From an uncultured Lachnospiraceae bacterium (GTDB lineage Bacteria > Bacillota > Clostridia > Lachnospirales > Lachnospiraceae): a DNA stretch of 64,000 bases. Where the stretch lies: NCBI GenBank assembly GCA_910587045.1, contig CAJULG010000003.1, positions 126,137-190,136 of the forward strand, read 5' to 3'. Position 1 is the stretch's first letter. Every line of letters starts with the position of its first letter. The position numbers were made by a program, and so were the translations under genes. Below are positions 52,551-60,420 of the stretch, piece after piece. The notes beneath the pieces were generated by a model. That model did no database searches. It saw nothing but the letters and a program-made list of their open reading frames with translations, and had not been told where the DNA came from.

Positions 52551-52904
52551 ATGTCCAAACTTATGGCAGACAATAAAGAACTTGCAGCTTACGTCATGGA
52601 TCAGTTATCCGATCTGGGTGATATACGCAACATCCCTATGATGGGCGGATATATCTTCTATTATCGGGAACGGATCTTTGGCGGTATCTACGGAAGCGGC
52701 TTTATGGTAAAGATCACAACAGCAAGTAAAAACTATATGCCGGACAGTGAGCCGGAACCGCCCTATGAAGGAGCAAAGCCGATGCTGCCTGTAACGATCC
52801 TGGAGGATCGGGAAATGCTACAGAAAATGGTGGAGGAAATGTATCCGGAATTGCCGGAGCGGGCAGCGAAGAAAAAAGCAAAGTCAAGACCTCCGCAGGA
52901 ATAA
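52551..52904 (+). CDS. TfoX N-terminal domain protein
   Basis: A 117-aa protein with the TfoX/Sxy N-terminal fold (IRNIPMMGGYIFYYRERIFGGIYG). In other bacteria TfoX controls competence, but small single-domain proteins like this are common and of unclear use. A second in-frame ATG at 52563 (MADNKEL) may be the true start, as AAAGAAAGG is better placed for it. The C-terminal tail is Lys/Arg-rich. Confidence 0.75.
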   Translation: MSKLMADNKELAAYVMDQLSDLGDIRNIPMMGGYIFYYRERIFGGIYGSGFMVKITTASKNYMPDSEPEPPYEGAKPMLPVTILEDREMLQKMVEEMYPELPERAAKKKAKSRPPQE

Positions 52905-52905
52905 A

Positions 52906-53319
52906 GTGCTACATCATTTGCGTTACCATAGACCTTATCCGATTACATTGGGTCAAAAAATGTACGGCTACGCTATGCCCAAACAATATACGATGCTGAA
53001 AGAAGCACCATATGCAATTATTCCTTTATTCAAATCAAAAGAATTGAACGGCGAGTATGTTTCCAAATTAAATCCTTTCGCCACGATTTGGTGTGTAATA
53101 GAAAATATCTTTTTGGCGGCAACAGCAGAAGGTTTATCCTGCTCCATGCGTATACCGCTGAATAAAGAACACGATACAGTTAAGAAAAAGCTGAAAGTGC
53201 CTTCATCCTATATGATACCCGTATTTATCGGTATTGGTTACGCAAATCCCGAAGAACCGCAATTAGAGCAATATAAACCCGACATAGACAAACAAATACG
53301 CTTTGGGAGATGGAAATGA
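52906..53319 (+). pseudogene. Truncated nitroreductase-family gene
   Basis: Residues LKEAPYAIIPLFKSKELNG and FATIWCVIENIFLAATAEGL followed by MIPVFIGIGYANPEE match the C-terminal half of FMN nitroreductases. The N-terminal half with the Arg-Ser-x-Arg FMN-binding helix is missing; the frame opens at a GTG one base after the TfoX stop, without a ribosome binding site. An N-terminal deletion has joined the two. It is probably inactive. Confidence 0.75.
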
Positions 53320-53463
53320 TATCCTGGAATTGTGGCAAACTCATGTAGGAGAATATTGAAATTTATGATATACTGTGTTTGTGCATAGACATATATACAA
53401 GGAAGCATCTATAGACACATTTGTGTATTGGTATCAAAGAAAAATTGAAAGGAGCAATGTTCT

Positions 53464-53529
53464 ATGAAAACAAAAATGCGGGCATTATATCAAAATGGTC
53501 TTAAGAACACCTTTGCCCATGCAGAATAG
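53464..53529 (+). CDS. Short reading frame (21 aa) followed by an 11-bp hairpin
   Basis: MKTKMRALYQNGLKNTFAHAE with AAAGGAG upstream at good spacing. The last codons form one arm of GCCCATGCAGA (53515-53525) paired with TCTGCATGGGC (53544-53554). It lies about 90 bp before the CD3324-family gene. It could be a leader peptide that couples translation to folding of the hairpin, or a real small protein. I do not recognise it. The rest of the 53320-53620 gap shows nothing else. Confidence 0.4.
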   Translation: MKTKMRALYQNGLKNTFAHAE

Positions 53530-53620
53530 CAGACATATAGCAATCTGCATGGGCGAATAACACCATATGCTCTGCTGTATCTGCACTTTATTTATAAAAG
53601 ATAAATAAGGAGAGGCAGAA

Positions 53621-53878
53621 ATGAAATATGTAAATGCAGCAGAAATACTTCCAGAGAAATTATTAAAAGAGATCCAGACGTACGTTGATGGAGTTGTGTT
53701 ATATATTCCCAAAACATCAGCCAAAAAGAAATGGGGTTCCGTCAGTGGTTCACGCAGGTTTTATCAAAAGAGAAATAAGGAAATACAGTTTCTTTTTGAA
53801 CATGGATATTCCGTAGAAGCACTGTCAAAACGATACGGACTGGCACATAGCACGCTTAAAAAAATAATATATGGCTAA
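53621..53878 (+). CDS. CD3324-family small protein with helix-turn-helix
   Basis: An 85-aa basic protein. The C-terminus (NKEIQFLFEHGYSVEALSKR then YGLAHSTLKKII) forms a helix-turn-helix of the type found in proteins annotated CD3324 family in Clostridia. Probably DNA-binding; role unknown. AAGGAGAGG precedes the ATG. The GNAT gene follows 124 bp downstream on the same strand. Confidence 0.78.
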   Translation: MKYVNAAEILPEKLLKEIQTYVDGVVLYIPKTSAKKKWGSVSGSRRFYQKRNKEIQFLFEHGYSVEALSKRYGLAHSTLKKIIYG

Positions 53879-54002
53879 TCAAAGGGCGCTTGCGTAAGCA
53901 GGCGTCCTTTTGTGGTAATATTGATTATAACTGTTCTTGCTATTTACCTGTACATAATATCTTCTTATAATGGTGTATATTATGGATGAGGAGGATGTAT
54001 TT

Positions 54003-54893
54003 ATGGCTGAAATAATTTCAAGAAACTTTAGAGTCCTGTGTGATTTTATGGATGTATATCAATTTATGATTGATATACATGAAAAAGACTGGAGAAATGG
54101 TGTTCCTGCTCCATTTTTGGAGTATGCGCTTTCAAGTGATTGGATGGATAAATCTCTGGTACACCGCTGGAAGCTTTGGGAGGATAATGGACGTATAGCT
54201 GGTCTTGTTTTTTACGAAAATCCGATAAATGATGTGTATTTCAGTCTGCGTCCGGGCTATGAGAGGCTGGCGGATGAGATGGTAGCGTATGCAGTTTCAT
54301 CTATGCCGCGAGTGGATGGTCATCTCAGATTCGTGATTTTTGACGGACAAAATGCGGTTAAAGAAGCAGTAACAAACGCTGGTTTTCAACAATCCTCAGA
54401 CTATACAGAGAATGTCTTTGATTTTGAACAATCACTTAACTATCCGTTGCCGGATGGCTTTCATTTCGTGGACTCTAAAAAGCTTTCAGTGGAAAAAATA
54501 GTGGAATGCTGCTGGAAAGGATTTGACCACGAAAAAGATGAAGGTTCCTGGAATGGAGATGCTGAATATGGATATTACACATTAATGGCACCACACATGC
54601 ATCCGGAAGATTCGGTTGTCATTGAAAATGACGAGGGAGAGTATGTCTGTTATGCAGGTATGTGGTGGACTCCTGAAAATCACCTCGCTTATATGGAACC
54701 ACTATGTACTATTCCAGAATATCGAAAGAAAGGCCTGGCTGCAGCGGCACTTTCAGAGCATTACCGCAGGCTTAAACCCGCAGGCGCAACACATATGACT
54801 GGCGGTAGCAGTGCATTTTATGAAAAGATAGGTTTTAAGCCAATCGTTCATTGGACCTTTTGGGAGAAAAGTTTAGCTTCTTGTTCCCTATAA
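54003..54893 (+). CDS. GNAT-family acetyltransferase
   Basis: A 296-aa protein with a degenerate N-terminal half and a C-terminal GNAT core: CTIPEYRKKGLAAAALSEH carries the acetyl-CoA loop (R-K-K-G-L-A) and GGSSAFYEKIGF the C-terminal block. Double-GNAT-like proteins of this length are common in Clostridia. Substrate unknown. The ATG at 54003 follows GGAGG; the frame opens at 53970 without a better signal. Confidence 0.82.
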   Translation: MAEIISRNFRVLCDFMDVYQFMIDIHEKDWRNGVPAPFLEYALSSDWMDKSLVHRWKLWEDNGRIAGLVFYENPINDVYFSLRPGYERLADEMVAYAVSSMPRVDGHLRFVIFDGQNAVKEAVTNAGFQQSSDYTENVFDFEQSLNYPLPDGFHFVDSKKLSVEKIVECCWKGFDHEKDEGSWNGDAEYGYYTLMAPHMHPEDSVVIENDEGEYVCYAGMWWTPENHLAYMEPLCTIPEYRKKGLAAAALSEHYRRLKPAGATHMTGGSSAFYEKIGFKPIVHWTFWEKSLASCSL

Positions 54894-54910
54894 GCTGCAC
54901 AGCTATAAAT

Positions 54911-55582
54911 CTAAAAGAATATCAGGGCAATGGCAATACCGGTCGCATTGCAAAGTATGTGAGAAATGGTGGAAAGCAGGCAATTTCCGGATTTATGATA
55001 AATAATCGCGTAAATTATGCTGTCGATAAAAACCGTAGCAATATCATAAATCACAAGACCAACATTTCCCACAGCAATGTGTCCTGCCGCAAAAACAACC
55101 GATGAAATAACAGCACAGAGCCAGAACGGAAATAGTTTCATGGCTTTTCCAAGAAAGAAGCCTCGATATGCAATTTCTTCACCGAGTGCCGCAATAATAA
55201 CCTGCCCGATCAACAACGGTATCTTGTCGAATGACAGGATAGAACCCGTACGTCCCATCACATGGGAGACAAATTCTCCGCTAAAGATCAGGTTTCCTGC
55301 AATCAGTGTTGCGACAGCGCTCACAATCGGCAATAGCATCCAGAGAATTACACCCGGTTTCTTCATATCCGCAAGAACAGTTTTGAATCGCAGCCCCGAT
55401 TCAACATTCTGTGTTTTTGCAACAGCTTCTACAATGAAAAAGAATGCTATGCCCACAAATACAGAGTATCCTGCTATCTGCGAGGATGGCATTACTTTTG
55501 TTAGCGTTAACAGAAGCATTGCAGCAATACCAATGATCGTAAAAACACTGCTCCTGTCCGATTTGTCATTTATTCTTTTCAT
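54911..55582 (-). CDS. CPBP-family intramembrane metalloprotease
   Basis: A 223-aa protein with about seven hydrophobic helices. The CPBP/Abi motifs are present: EEIAYRGFF (glutamate pair and Arg), FAAGHI and the C-terminal SHILCN with His and Asn. Members process prenylated proteins or give immunity to bacteriocins, but the substrate here is unknown. The ATG at 55582 follows CAGGAGG; the frame extends to 55645 without support. Confidence 0.88.
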   Translation of the reverse strand: MKRINDKSDRSSVFTIIGIAAMLLLTLTKVMPSSQIAGYSVFVGIAFFFIVEAVAKTQNVESGLRFKTVLADMKKPGVILWMLLPIVSAVATLIAGNLIFSGEFVSHVMGRTGSILSFDKIPLLIGQVIIAALGEEIAYRGFFLGKAMKLFPFWLCAVISSVVFAAGHIAVGNVGLVIYDIATVFIDSIIYAIIYHKSGNCLLSTISHILCNATGIAIALIFF

Positions 55583-55815
55583 TCCGCTTCCTCCTGCAGG
55601 GCTAATATTGTGCAATACGGCATACCCGTGAACAAACAGAGCCATCGTTATAAAACTTTGTTTATTCCGTACTTAAAGTCATCGCTTTTGTAATCTTAGT
55701 TTTCTTTTTATATAATACATGTTACATAACATTAATTATAATATATACATATGGCATTGTCAATTCCTTTGAAGGAAAACTTGCAAGCATACCAGATTAT
55801 CATCCCAAAAGAAAA

Positions 55816-55837
55816 CGGCAGAGATTTCTCCCTGCCG
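55816..55837 (-). terminator. Terminator of the ietAS-like operon
   Basis: On the minus strand CGGCAGGGAGA and TCTCTGCCG pair over about 9 bp with one wobble, followed by TTTTCTTTT. It lies 29 bp after the protease stop. The rest of the 283-bp gap (55583-55865) is AT-rich and without a gene. Confidence 0.75.
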
Positions 55838-55865
55838 CCTTACGTTATGCGTAACTAAATCTTTA

Positions 55866-58106
55866 TTACTCAAACTTAATGTCCTCCTCGGCTTTAGCAT
55901 AAACATCAACCTGCGCATGCACATCAAGTCTGGAAACAACCCAGCCTCTCAGCATACACATCTTTATAAAATCATCTATTCTGTTTTCGCCATTCATTTC
56001 CCGTAAAGTCACTACAACGCCAAACCGCAAACCTCTGCCGGCTTTCGGGTCAAGTCTTTCCTTTGTTTTAATACTCAAGCCCCACATGCCTGATTGATAT
56101 GCTTTGCGAGGACGTCCATGTTCCTTCAATGCTTCACTGATATGCTTGACATTATCCCACTTACGATACAGCTTTCGTGCATCTTCCTCGTAAATTGTAT
56201 TGAGACCTTCTTCTGCCTGCCTGTTATAATCTATGGCTTTAATTACTGCTTTTCCTTTCTGCTCCGCAATTCTTCCAAAGTGAATATCCATCTCGGTTGA
56301 TGTATAGTCAACACCCTGGTTCCGATCGCTTTGCGGAAAATAAGCAAGCGTGGCCTTTGCAAAGAAAGGATGTGCATTCATATCCTGAGGAACCGGAATA
56401 TTATAAGTATATACTTCATACTCATCAATGCTTCCAGACATAATGAATCGAATCTCGTCCTCCCGGGAATACAAAATATCCTCAATCCTTTTTGGTACAA
56501 TGCCATACCCTTTTTCATACTTAATGGTATCCTGTCGATCCCATCCTGCAGCCGAATCAATGATTAAAGCTTTTGCCACTTCACGACTTAATCCCATAAC
56601 ATATATAAGATAGGCCATTTTACGAGTTATCCAGGGTGCCGCAAACGATGTACCTGTTACAGTCGCTTTTCCTAACGGTTCACAAACCACTATTTTATCC
56701 GATCCATCTCCACCATAGTAACACACATCCGGCTTATAAAAGAATGATAATACCGGTCCTCTTCGAGTATAAGATGCCGGTTTCCCACTAAAGTCCACTG
56801 CATTCACCACTAATGAACTCAGCGAATCCGCCGGTGCACCTATTTTGTTAACATCTGAATTTTTCTTCCTGTTTGTACCTGCAACTACAAAAATAACATC
56901 ATACTCATACTGAATCCTGTCCAGTTCGGCAGCCTCAGGTGATATGAAATTTGCGTCAATTTCCATTGCGGAACCCAATGACAAATTCCATACCTTTATA
57001 TCTCGATTCTTCCCAACAATTTCACGAATCTGCTTCAAGATTGCAAACGAACTGAATCTGCCTGCCGTAGCTACTCCGAAATGGCGAACTCTAAAATTAC
57101 CGCAATTATCCTGCAACCCCGGATTAAATGCCGGGCCATCGACAATAATTGATGTTACCGCTGTCCCATGAAAAAAATCCCCGGTATGTAATTCAATATC
57201 ATCACTTATACATTTTTGATAATCTACCCAGTCACCAAAATATACCCGCTTATCAAATTGGGTATCTATAACACCTACAACCGGTTCATTCCCCGGCTCT
57301 TTAATCAGGATCTGCTCTTCATATTTCTCGCTATCAGTAATATCATAGTCAATCTCTGCAAAGTTCTTAACGCTCATCGCAATCAGATAAGGCGCCTTAT
57401 CACATAAAATATCTATCTCTTCTTTTTCCATCCGCAAAGTTGTCTCATCTATCATTTTCGCATTAATCATATTTATGCCTAATCTACTTAACAGCTCTAT
57501 TGTGTCAATACCCGTTTTATATATAGTCACAATAGACTGCTCATTTACTGTTTTAGGGGCACGGTCTATACGAAAATTCTCCACATAAAAACAATCTATA
57601 AGTGTTCTTAGGAAGGGACTTTTACTCATAATACTGTTATTATATACACCGGAATTAATACGTTCTGTATCATCACTTGAAATATTTCCATTATAAAAAT
57701 TCTGGATAACAGCAGCACACTTTTCCAAAAGCACGACTGATCTCTGCAACGAATCTGTAGCAAGAAAATAGGTAAATACATGCTTTTGAACCCATTCATT
57801 TTTATCATTATATCCCTCTGAGAACTTTGAGCCTCGTACAGACTGGTTCGGGTGTTTCCCGCCATCTGACAACAGAACCTGAATTCTGTTACTCTTTGCC
57901 ACAACTTTTCTGTAATATACGCTTACCAGAGCTCCATTAATCGTTTTTTCCCGGTTCCAAAACGCAATAATATCCTGTAACTGATCTTTCAATTTCGAAA
58001 CATGCTCCGCACTAACAGCTTTCCCCTTCGGCAGATTAGCAGGGCCAAAACCGCCAGGTGCTTTCCGCTTTTGAAATTGACCTTTTAATTGCAAGATATT
58101 ATTCAT
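55866..58106 (-). CDS. ietS: Subtilisin-like S8 serine protease of an ietAS-like defence pair
   Basis: A 746-aa cytoplasmic protein without a signal peptide. The subtilase domain (about 270-560) has the catalytic triad: Asp281 (VVGVIDTQF), His313 (FFHGTAVTS) and Ser487 (GTSFAAPW), with the oxyanion Asn412 (VAGTNR). N- and C-terminal extensions of about 265 and 190 residues are not recognised. The gene overlaps the AAA ATPase gene by 8 bp. An AAA ATPase plus subtilase pair is the architecture called ietAS in defence-system catalogues, first described as a plasmid stability locus. The ATG at 58106 has GGAG ten bases upstream; a GTG two codons earlier is possible. Confidence 0.85.
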   Translation of the reverse strand: MNNILQLKGQFQKRKAPGGFGPANLPKGKAVSAEHVSKLKDQLQDIIAFWNREKTINGALVSVYYRKVVAKSNRIQVLLSDGGKHPNQSVRGSKFSEGYNDKNEWVQKHVFTYFLATDSLQRSVVLLEKCAAVIQNFYNGNISSDDTERINSGVYNNSIMSKSPFLRTLIDCFYVENFRIDRAPKTVNEQSIVTIYKTGIDTIELLSRLGINMINAKMIDETTLRMEKEEIDILCDKAPYLIAMSVKNFAEIDYDITDSEKYEEQILIKEPGNEPVVGVIDTQFDKRVYFGDWVDYQKCISDDIELHTGDFFHGTAVTSIIVDGPAFNPGLQDNCGNFRVRHFGVATAGRFSSFAILKQIREIVGKNRDIKVWNLSLGSAMEIDANFISPEAAELDRIQYEYDVIFVVAGTNRKKNSDVNKIGAPADSLSSLVVNAVDFSGKPASYTRRGPVLSFFYKPDVCYYGGDGSDKIVVCEPLGKATVTGTSFAAPWITRKMAYLIYVMGLSREVAKALIIDSAAGWDRQDTIKYEKGYGIVPKRIEDILYSREDEIRFIMSGSIDEYEVYTYNIPVPQDMNAHPFFAKATLAYFPQSDRNQGVDYTSTEMDIHFGRIAEQKGKAVIKAIDYNRQAEEGLNTIYEEDARKLYRKWDNVKHISEALKEHGRPRKAYQSGMWGLSIKTKERLDPKAGRGLRFGVVVTLREMNGENRIDDFIKMCMLRGWVVSRLDVHAQVDVYAKAEEDIKFE

Positions 58107-59148
58107 CTTCACTCATCTCCTTTAATTCCCTGGCAACGCTGCTTTTCGGTATTTTACTCAAAATTTCAATTTCTCTTATGGTAAAACTCTGTTCCTGGAG
58201 CTTCTTAATATCCTCTGGTTTTTCACCTGTAACCGTATAATACAGTCTTCTAAAATAGTCCAGTTCATCATCCGGATTACTGAATGCTACCGCTGTCTTA
58301 ATCAAGTTTTTCAGATCACCCGGATATGGTAGTGGAGATAGTAACATCATAATCTTTCTGAATAGTCGGATGTCTTTTTTTGCCAGGTTAAATTTAGTCA
58401 AGAACTTATTTAAGTATTCTTCTGAAATATTCATCAGATCCTCCTGAGAATATCGATTAAAATCAATAATAGAATCAAATCGTCTGATCAATGCTTTATC
58501 AAAATATTCATATAAATTTGTAGTTGCTACCAATACAATTCTTTCATCCATACGATCCATATTTTTAAGCAATGACGATGTTACCCGTCCCATCTCACGC
58601 AAATCATTGGCATTGGTTCTATCTAAGGCAACCGCATCTATCTCATCAAACAATACTATGACTTTTTCGGGATGAACAAAACTGTTTATCTCCTTAAACA
58701 GCTCCGACATATTCTTCTGCGTCTGACCCATTTTGCTATCGATGATGGCTGAAAAATCAACCATATATATCTCTCTTTCCAATATACGCGCAAGCTGCTT
58801 AACAGCCTCTGTCTTGCCCGTTCCAGGCGCTCCCTGAAAAAGAAATTTATTTATGCCTGCATTATGTGCTACCGCATGCACGATTCCTAATAAATCCTGC
58901 ATAATATCATCCGGCAGCCATAAAGGTTCACTGCTTCTTTCAAGTTTTTCAAATAATGCCGATTCATTCTCACTCAGTTGTGGAACAAATGTATTCGCAT
59001 TTGACATTAAGGCCATAATATATTCTGCAAGCTGATAGTCTCCTGTTTGATCAAAATCTCTTGCAATCTCATAAGCTTCACTTCGAAATCCGGCATCATT
59101 GTTCTCCGCATGATATTTAATTAAGTTAATAACGCTCTTCTTTTTCAT
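58099..59148 (-). CDS. ietA: AAA+ ATPase of an ietAS-like defence pair
   Basis: A 349-aa ATPase of the classical AAA type. Walker A GAPGTGKT (106-113), Walker B VIVLFDEID (163-171), sensor 1 LVATTN and an arginine-finger region ALIRRFDS are complete. The N-terminal 80 residues are helical. It likely unfolds or presents substrates to, or restrains, the subtilase encoded next. AGGAGCGG precedes the ATG. Its promoter contains two direct repeats 20 bp apart. Family assignment to ietA rests on the two-gene architecture and protein sizes. Confidence 0.85.
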   Translation of the reverse strand: MKKKSVINLIKYHAENNDAGFRSEAYEIARDFDQTGDYQLAEYIMALMSNANTFVPQLSENESALFEKLERSSEPLWLPDDIMQDLLGIVHAVAHNAGINKFLFQGAPGTGKTEAVKQLARILEREIYMVDFSAIIDSKMGQTQKNMSELFKEINSFVHPEKVIVLFDEIDAVALDRTNANDLREMGRVTSSLLKNMDRMDERIVLVATTNLYEYFDKALIRRFDSIIDFNRYSQEDLMNISEEYLNKFLTKFNLAKKDIRLFRKIMMLLSPLPYPGDLKNLIKTAVAFSNPDDELDYFRRLYYTVTGEKPEDIKKLQEQSFTIREIEILSKIPKSSVARELKEMSEDE

Positions 59149-59181
59149 ATGATCCGCTCCTAAATTCTCTTTCTTATTTAC

Positions 59182-59220
59182 AGCTTAGCATCTTGGGACA
59201 TATTTGTCAATATTGGGACA
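59182..59220 (-). promoter_or_regulatory. Promoter of the ietAS-like operon with direct repeats
   Basis: On the minus strand TTGACA (59210-59205), 17-bp spacer, TAAGCT (59187-59182). The plus strand carries TTGGGACA at 59193-59200 and 59213-59220, exactly 20 bp apart (two helical turns), one in the spacer and one just upstream of the -35. This is a plausible operator for a regulator bound on one DNA face. Confidence 0.6.
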
Positions 59221-59339
59221 AATATTTTAATTTACTTTTTGTTATTACTGGTGTTATATTGTATAGAAACAGAAACCCAAACAATTTGTTTATTAAGGTT
59301 CTTAAAACATATATAGACACTTTCTATAAAGGAGGATAC

Positions 59340-59557
59340 ATGAGCGACGACAAAATTTTTCTGACGTACAACAGACAAATGAAAAAACCTCGTAAAGACA
59401 AAAAATAAATTGCAGCGGTCCCCCGCATAAAACTGCTTTCGTGCATTCCGGATATTTTAATATAATTAATGGATATAAAATGCCCTTTACATGTGGTTTT
59501 GATACATCGGGAAATCATATATATTTTCCTGATACAAGTTTAGAGTTATTCAAAAAC
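59340..59557 (+). pseudogene. Broken Abi_2 (AbiD/AbiF-like) abortive-infection gene
   Basis: AAAGGAGG and an ATG start MSDDKIFLTYNRQMKKPRKD. The frame ends at a TAA after an A6 run near 59398-59403; one base shift continues it as KINCSGPPHKTAFVHSGYF, then NIINGYKMPFTCGFDTSGNH and IYFPDTSLELFK. The N-GY-x-x-PF and Y-P-D-T-S-L-E-L-F pattern is that of Abi_2 proteins near residues 30-70. Homology stops at about 59557, so roughly three quarters of the gene is missing. It lies just behind the ietAS-like promoter. Confidence 0.6.
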
Positions 59558-59599
59558 GGATACCTGCCCGAAAACGGGAATTTACTGCAAAACAGCCTG

Positions 59600-60124
59600 T
59601 CATCTGGTTTTCAAACGCTCCAGGAACCAAAAGGTGACCGGCTTAAAAATAGCATAAAGACCGTAGCCCAGTGCTCCGCCGATCACATTCGTAATCAGGT
59701 CCGTGATGTCCGAGGATCGATCGAAGAACGGCTGTAAGAGTTCGATACCCAAGCTCATCAAGAAGCAGAAAAACACCGTCACGCCGAATTTGGCCCTTTT
59801 GTCCCGGGTCAGAGGAAACAGAAAGCCAAAAGGCAGGGTCATGATAACATTCAAGATCACTTGCCTGAAAAAATCCCCTCTCCTCAAAGAAACGTCAATA
59901 AACGGTACCAGATTCATAGGCATATAGGGGTGGTCCAGCATGAATGGAATGGATGCGATCACCGGCATCATGGTAAAAAAGAGCACAAACGAGAGATAGA
60001 CATACATGAGGGTATTGACAAGCAGGACTTCTCTGCCCCGGGTCTTCCATTTCTTATAAAAGACGAAAACATACAGAAAAACCAACACTATAAAATCTAT
60101 GAAATATTTTATCAGGTACTTCAT
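59600..60124 (-). CDS. VanZ-family membrane protein
   Basis: A 174-aa protein with four or five helices and the VanZ pattern: NLVPF, NVIMTLPFGFLFP, SLGIELLQPF, RSSDITDLITNVIGGALGY. VanZ-like proteins are linked to low-level glycopeptide or lipopeptide tolerance in some species, but most are of unknown function. The ATG at 60124 has GGAAAG about ten bases upstream; a GTG at 60142 is possible. Confidence 0.85.
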   Translation of the reverse strand: MKYLIKYFIDFIVLVFLYVFVFYKKWKTRGREVLLVNTLMYVYLSFVLFFTMMPVIASIPFMLDHPYMPMNLVPFIDVSLRRGDFFRQVILNVIMTLPFGFLFPLTRDKRAKFGVTVFFCFLMSLGIELLQPFFDRSSDITDLITNVIGGALGYGLYAIFKPVTFWFLERLKTR

Positions 60125-60296
60125 TGCAACACTTCTTTCCACTTATCACCCTATTTAAATCCGGATTTGCCGATTTGATTTTATCATATTTACCGGCTTT
60201 TATACAAGATGTAAGTTGGTGAAATTGCCGAGAGCACTATCCCGCAACATGAAAAGGAAGGAGCAAAAACTTTGGGATAGTCCCGTATAATATAGG

Positions 60297-60333
60297 TAAG
60301 GGCAGAACCCAGTCAAAACAGGCTCTGCCCTTA
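60297..60333. terminator. Hairpin between the HEPN-like and VanZ genes
   Basis: TAAGGGCAGA (60297-60306) and TCTGCCCTTA (60324-60333) form a 10-bp stem; neither side has a strong T run. A longer-range pair, CTATCCC and GGGATAG, lies at about 60238-60279. The 60125-60420 gap shows no gene. Confidence 0.5.
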
Positions 60334-60420
60334 AGTAACTATTGACAAGTCTTATATCAGTTTTGAATTTACACAAAATTTGAAACGGTCTCTAATAATC
60401 ATAGAACTTTCTCCTCTTTA

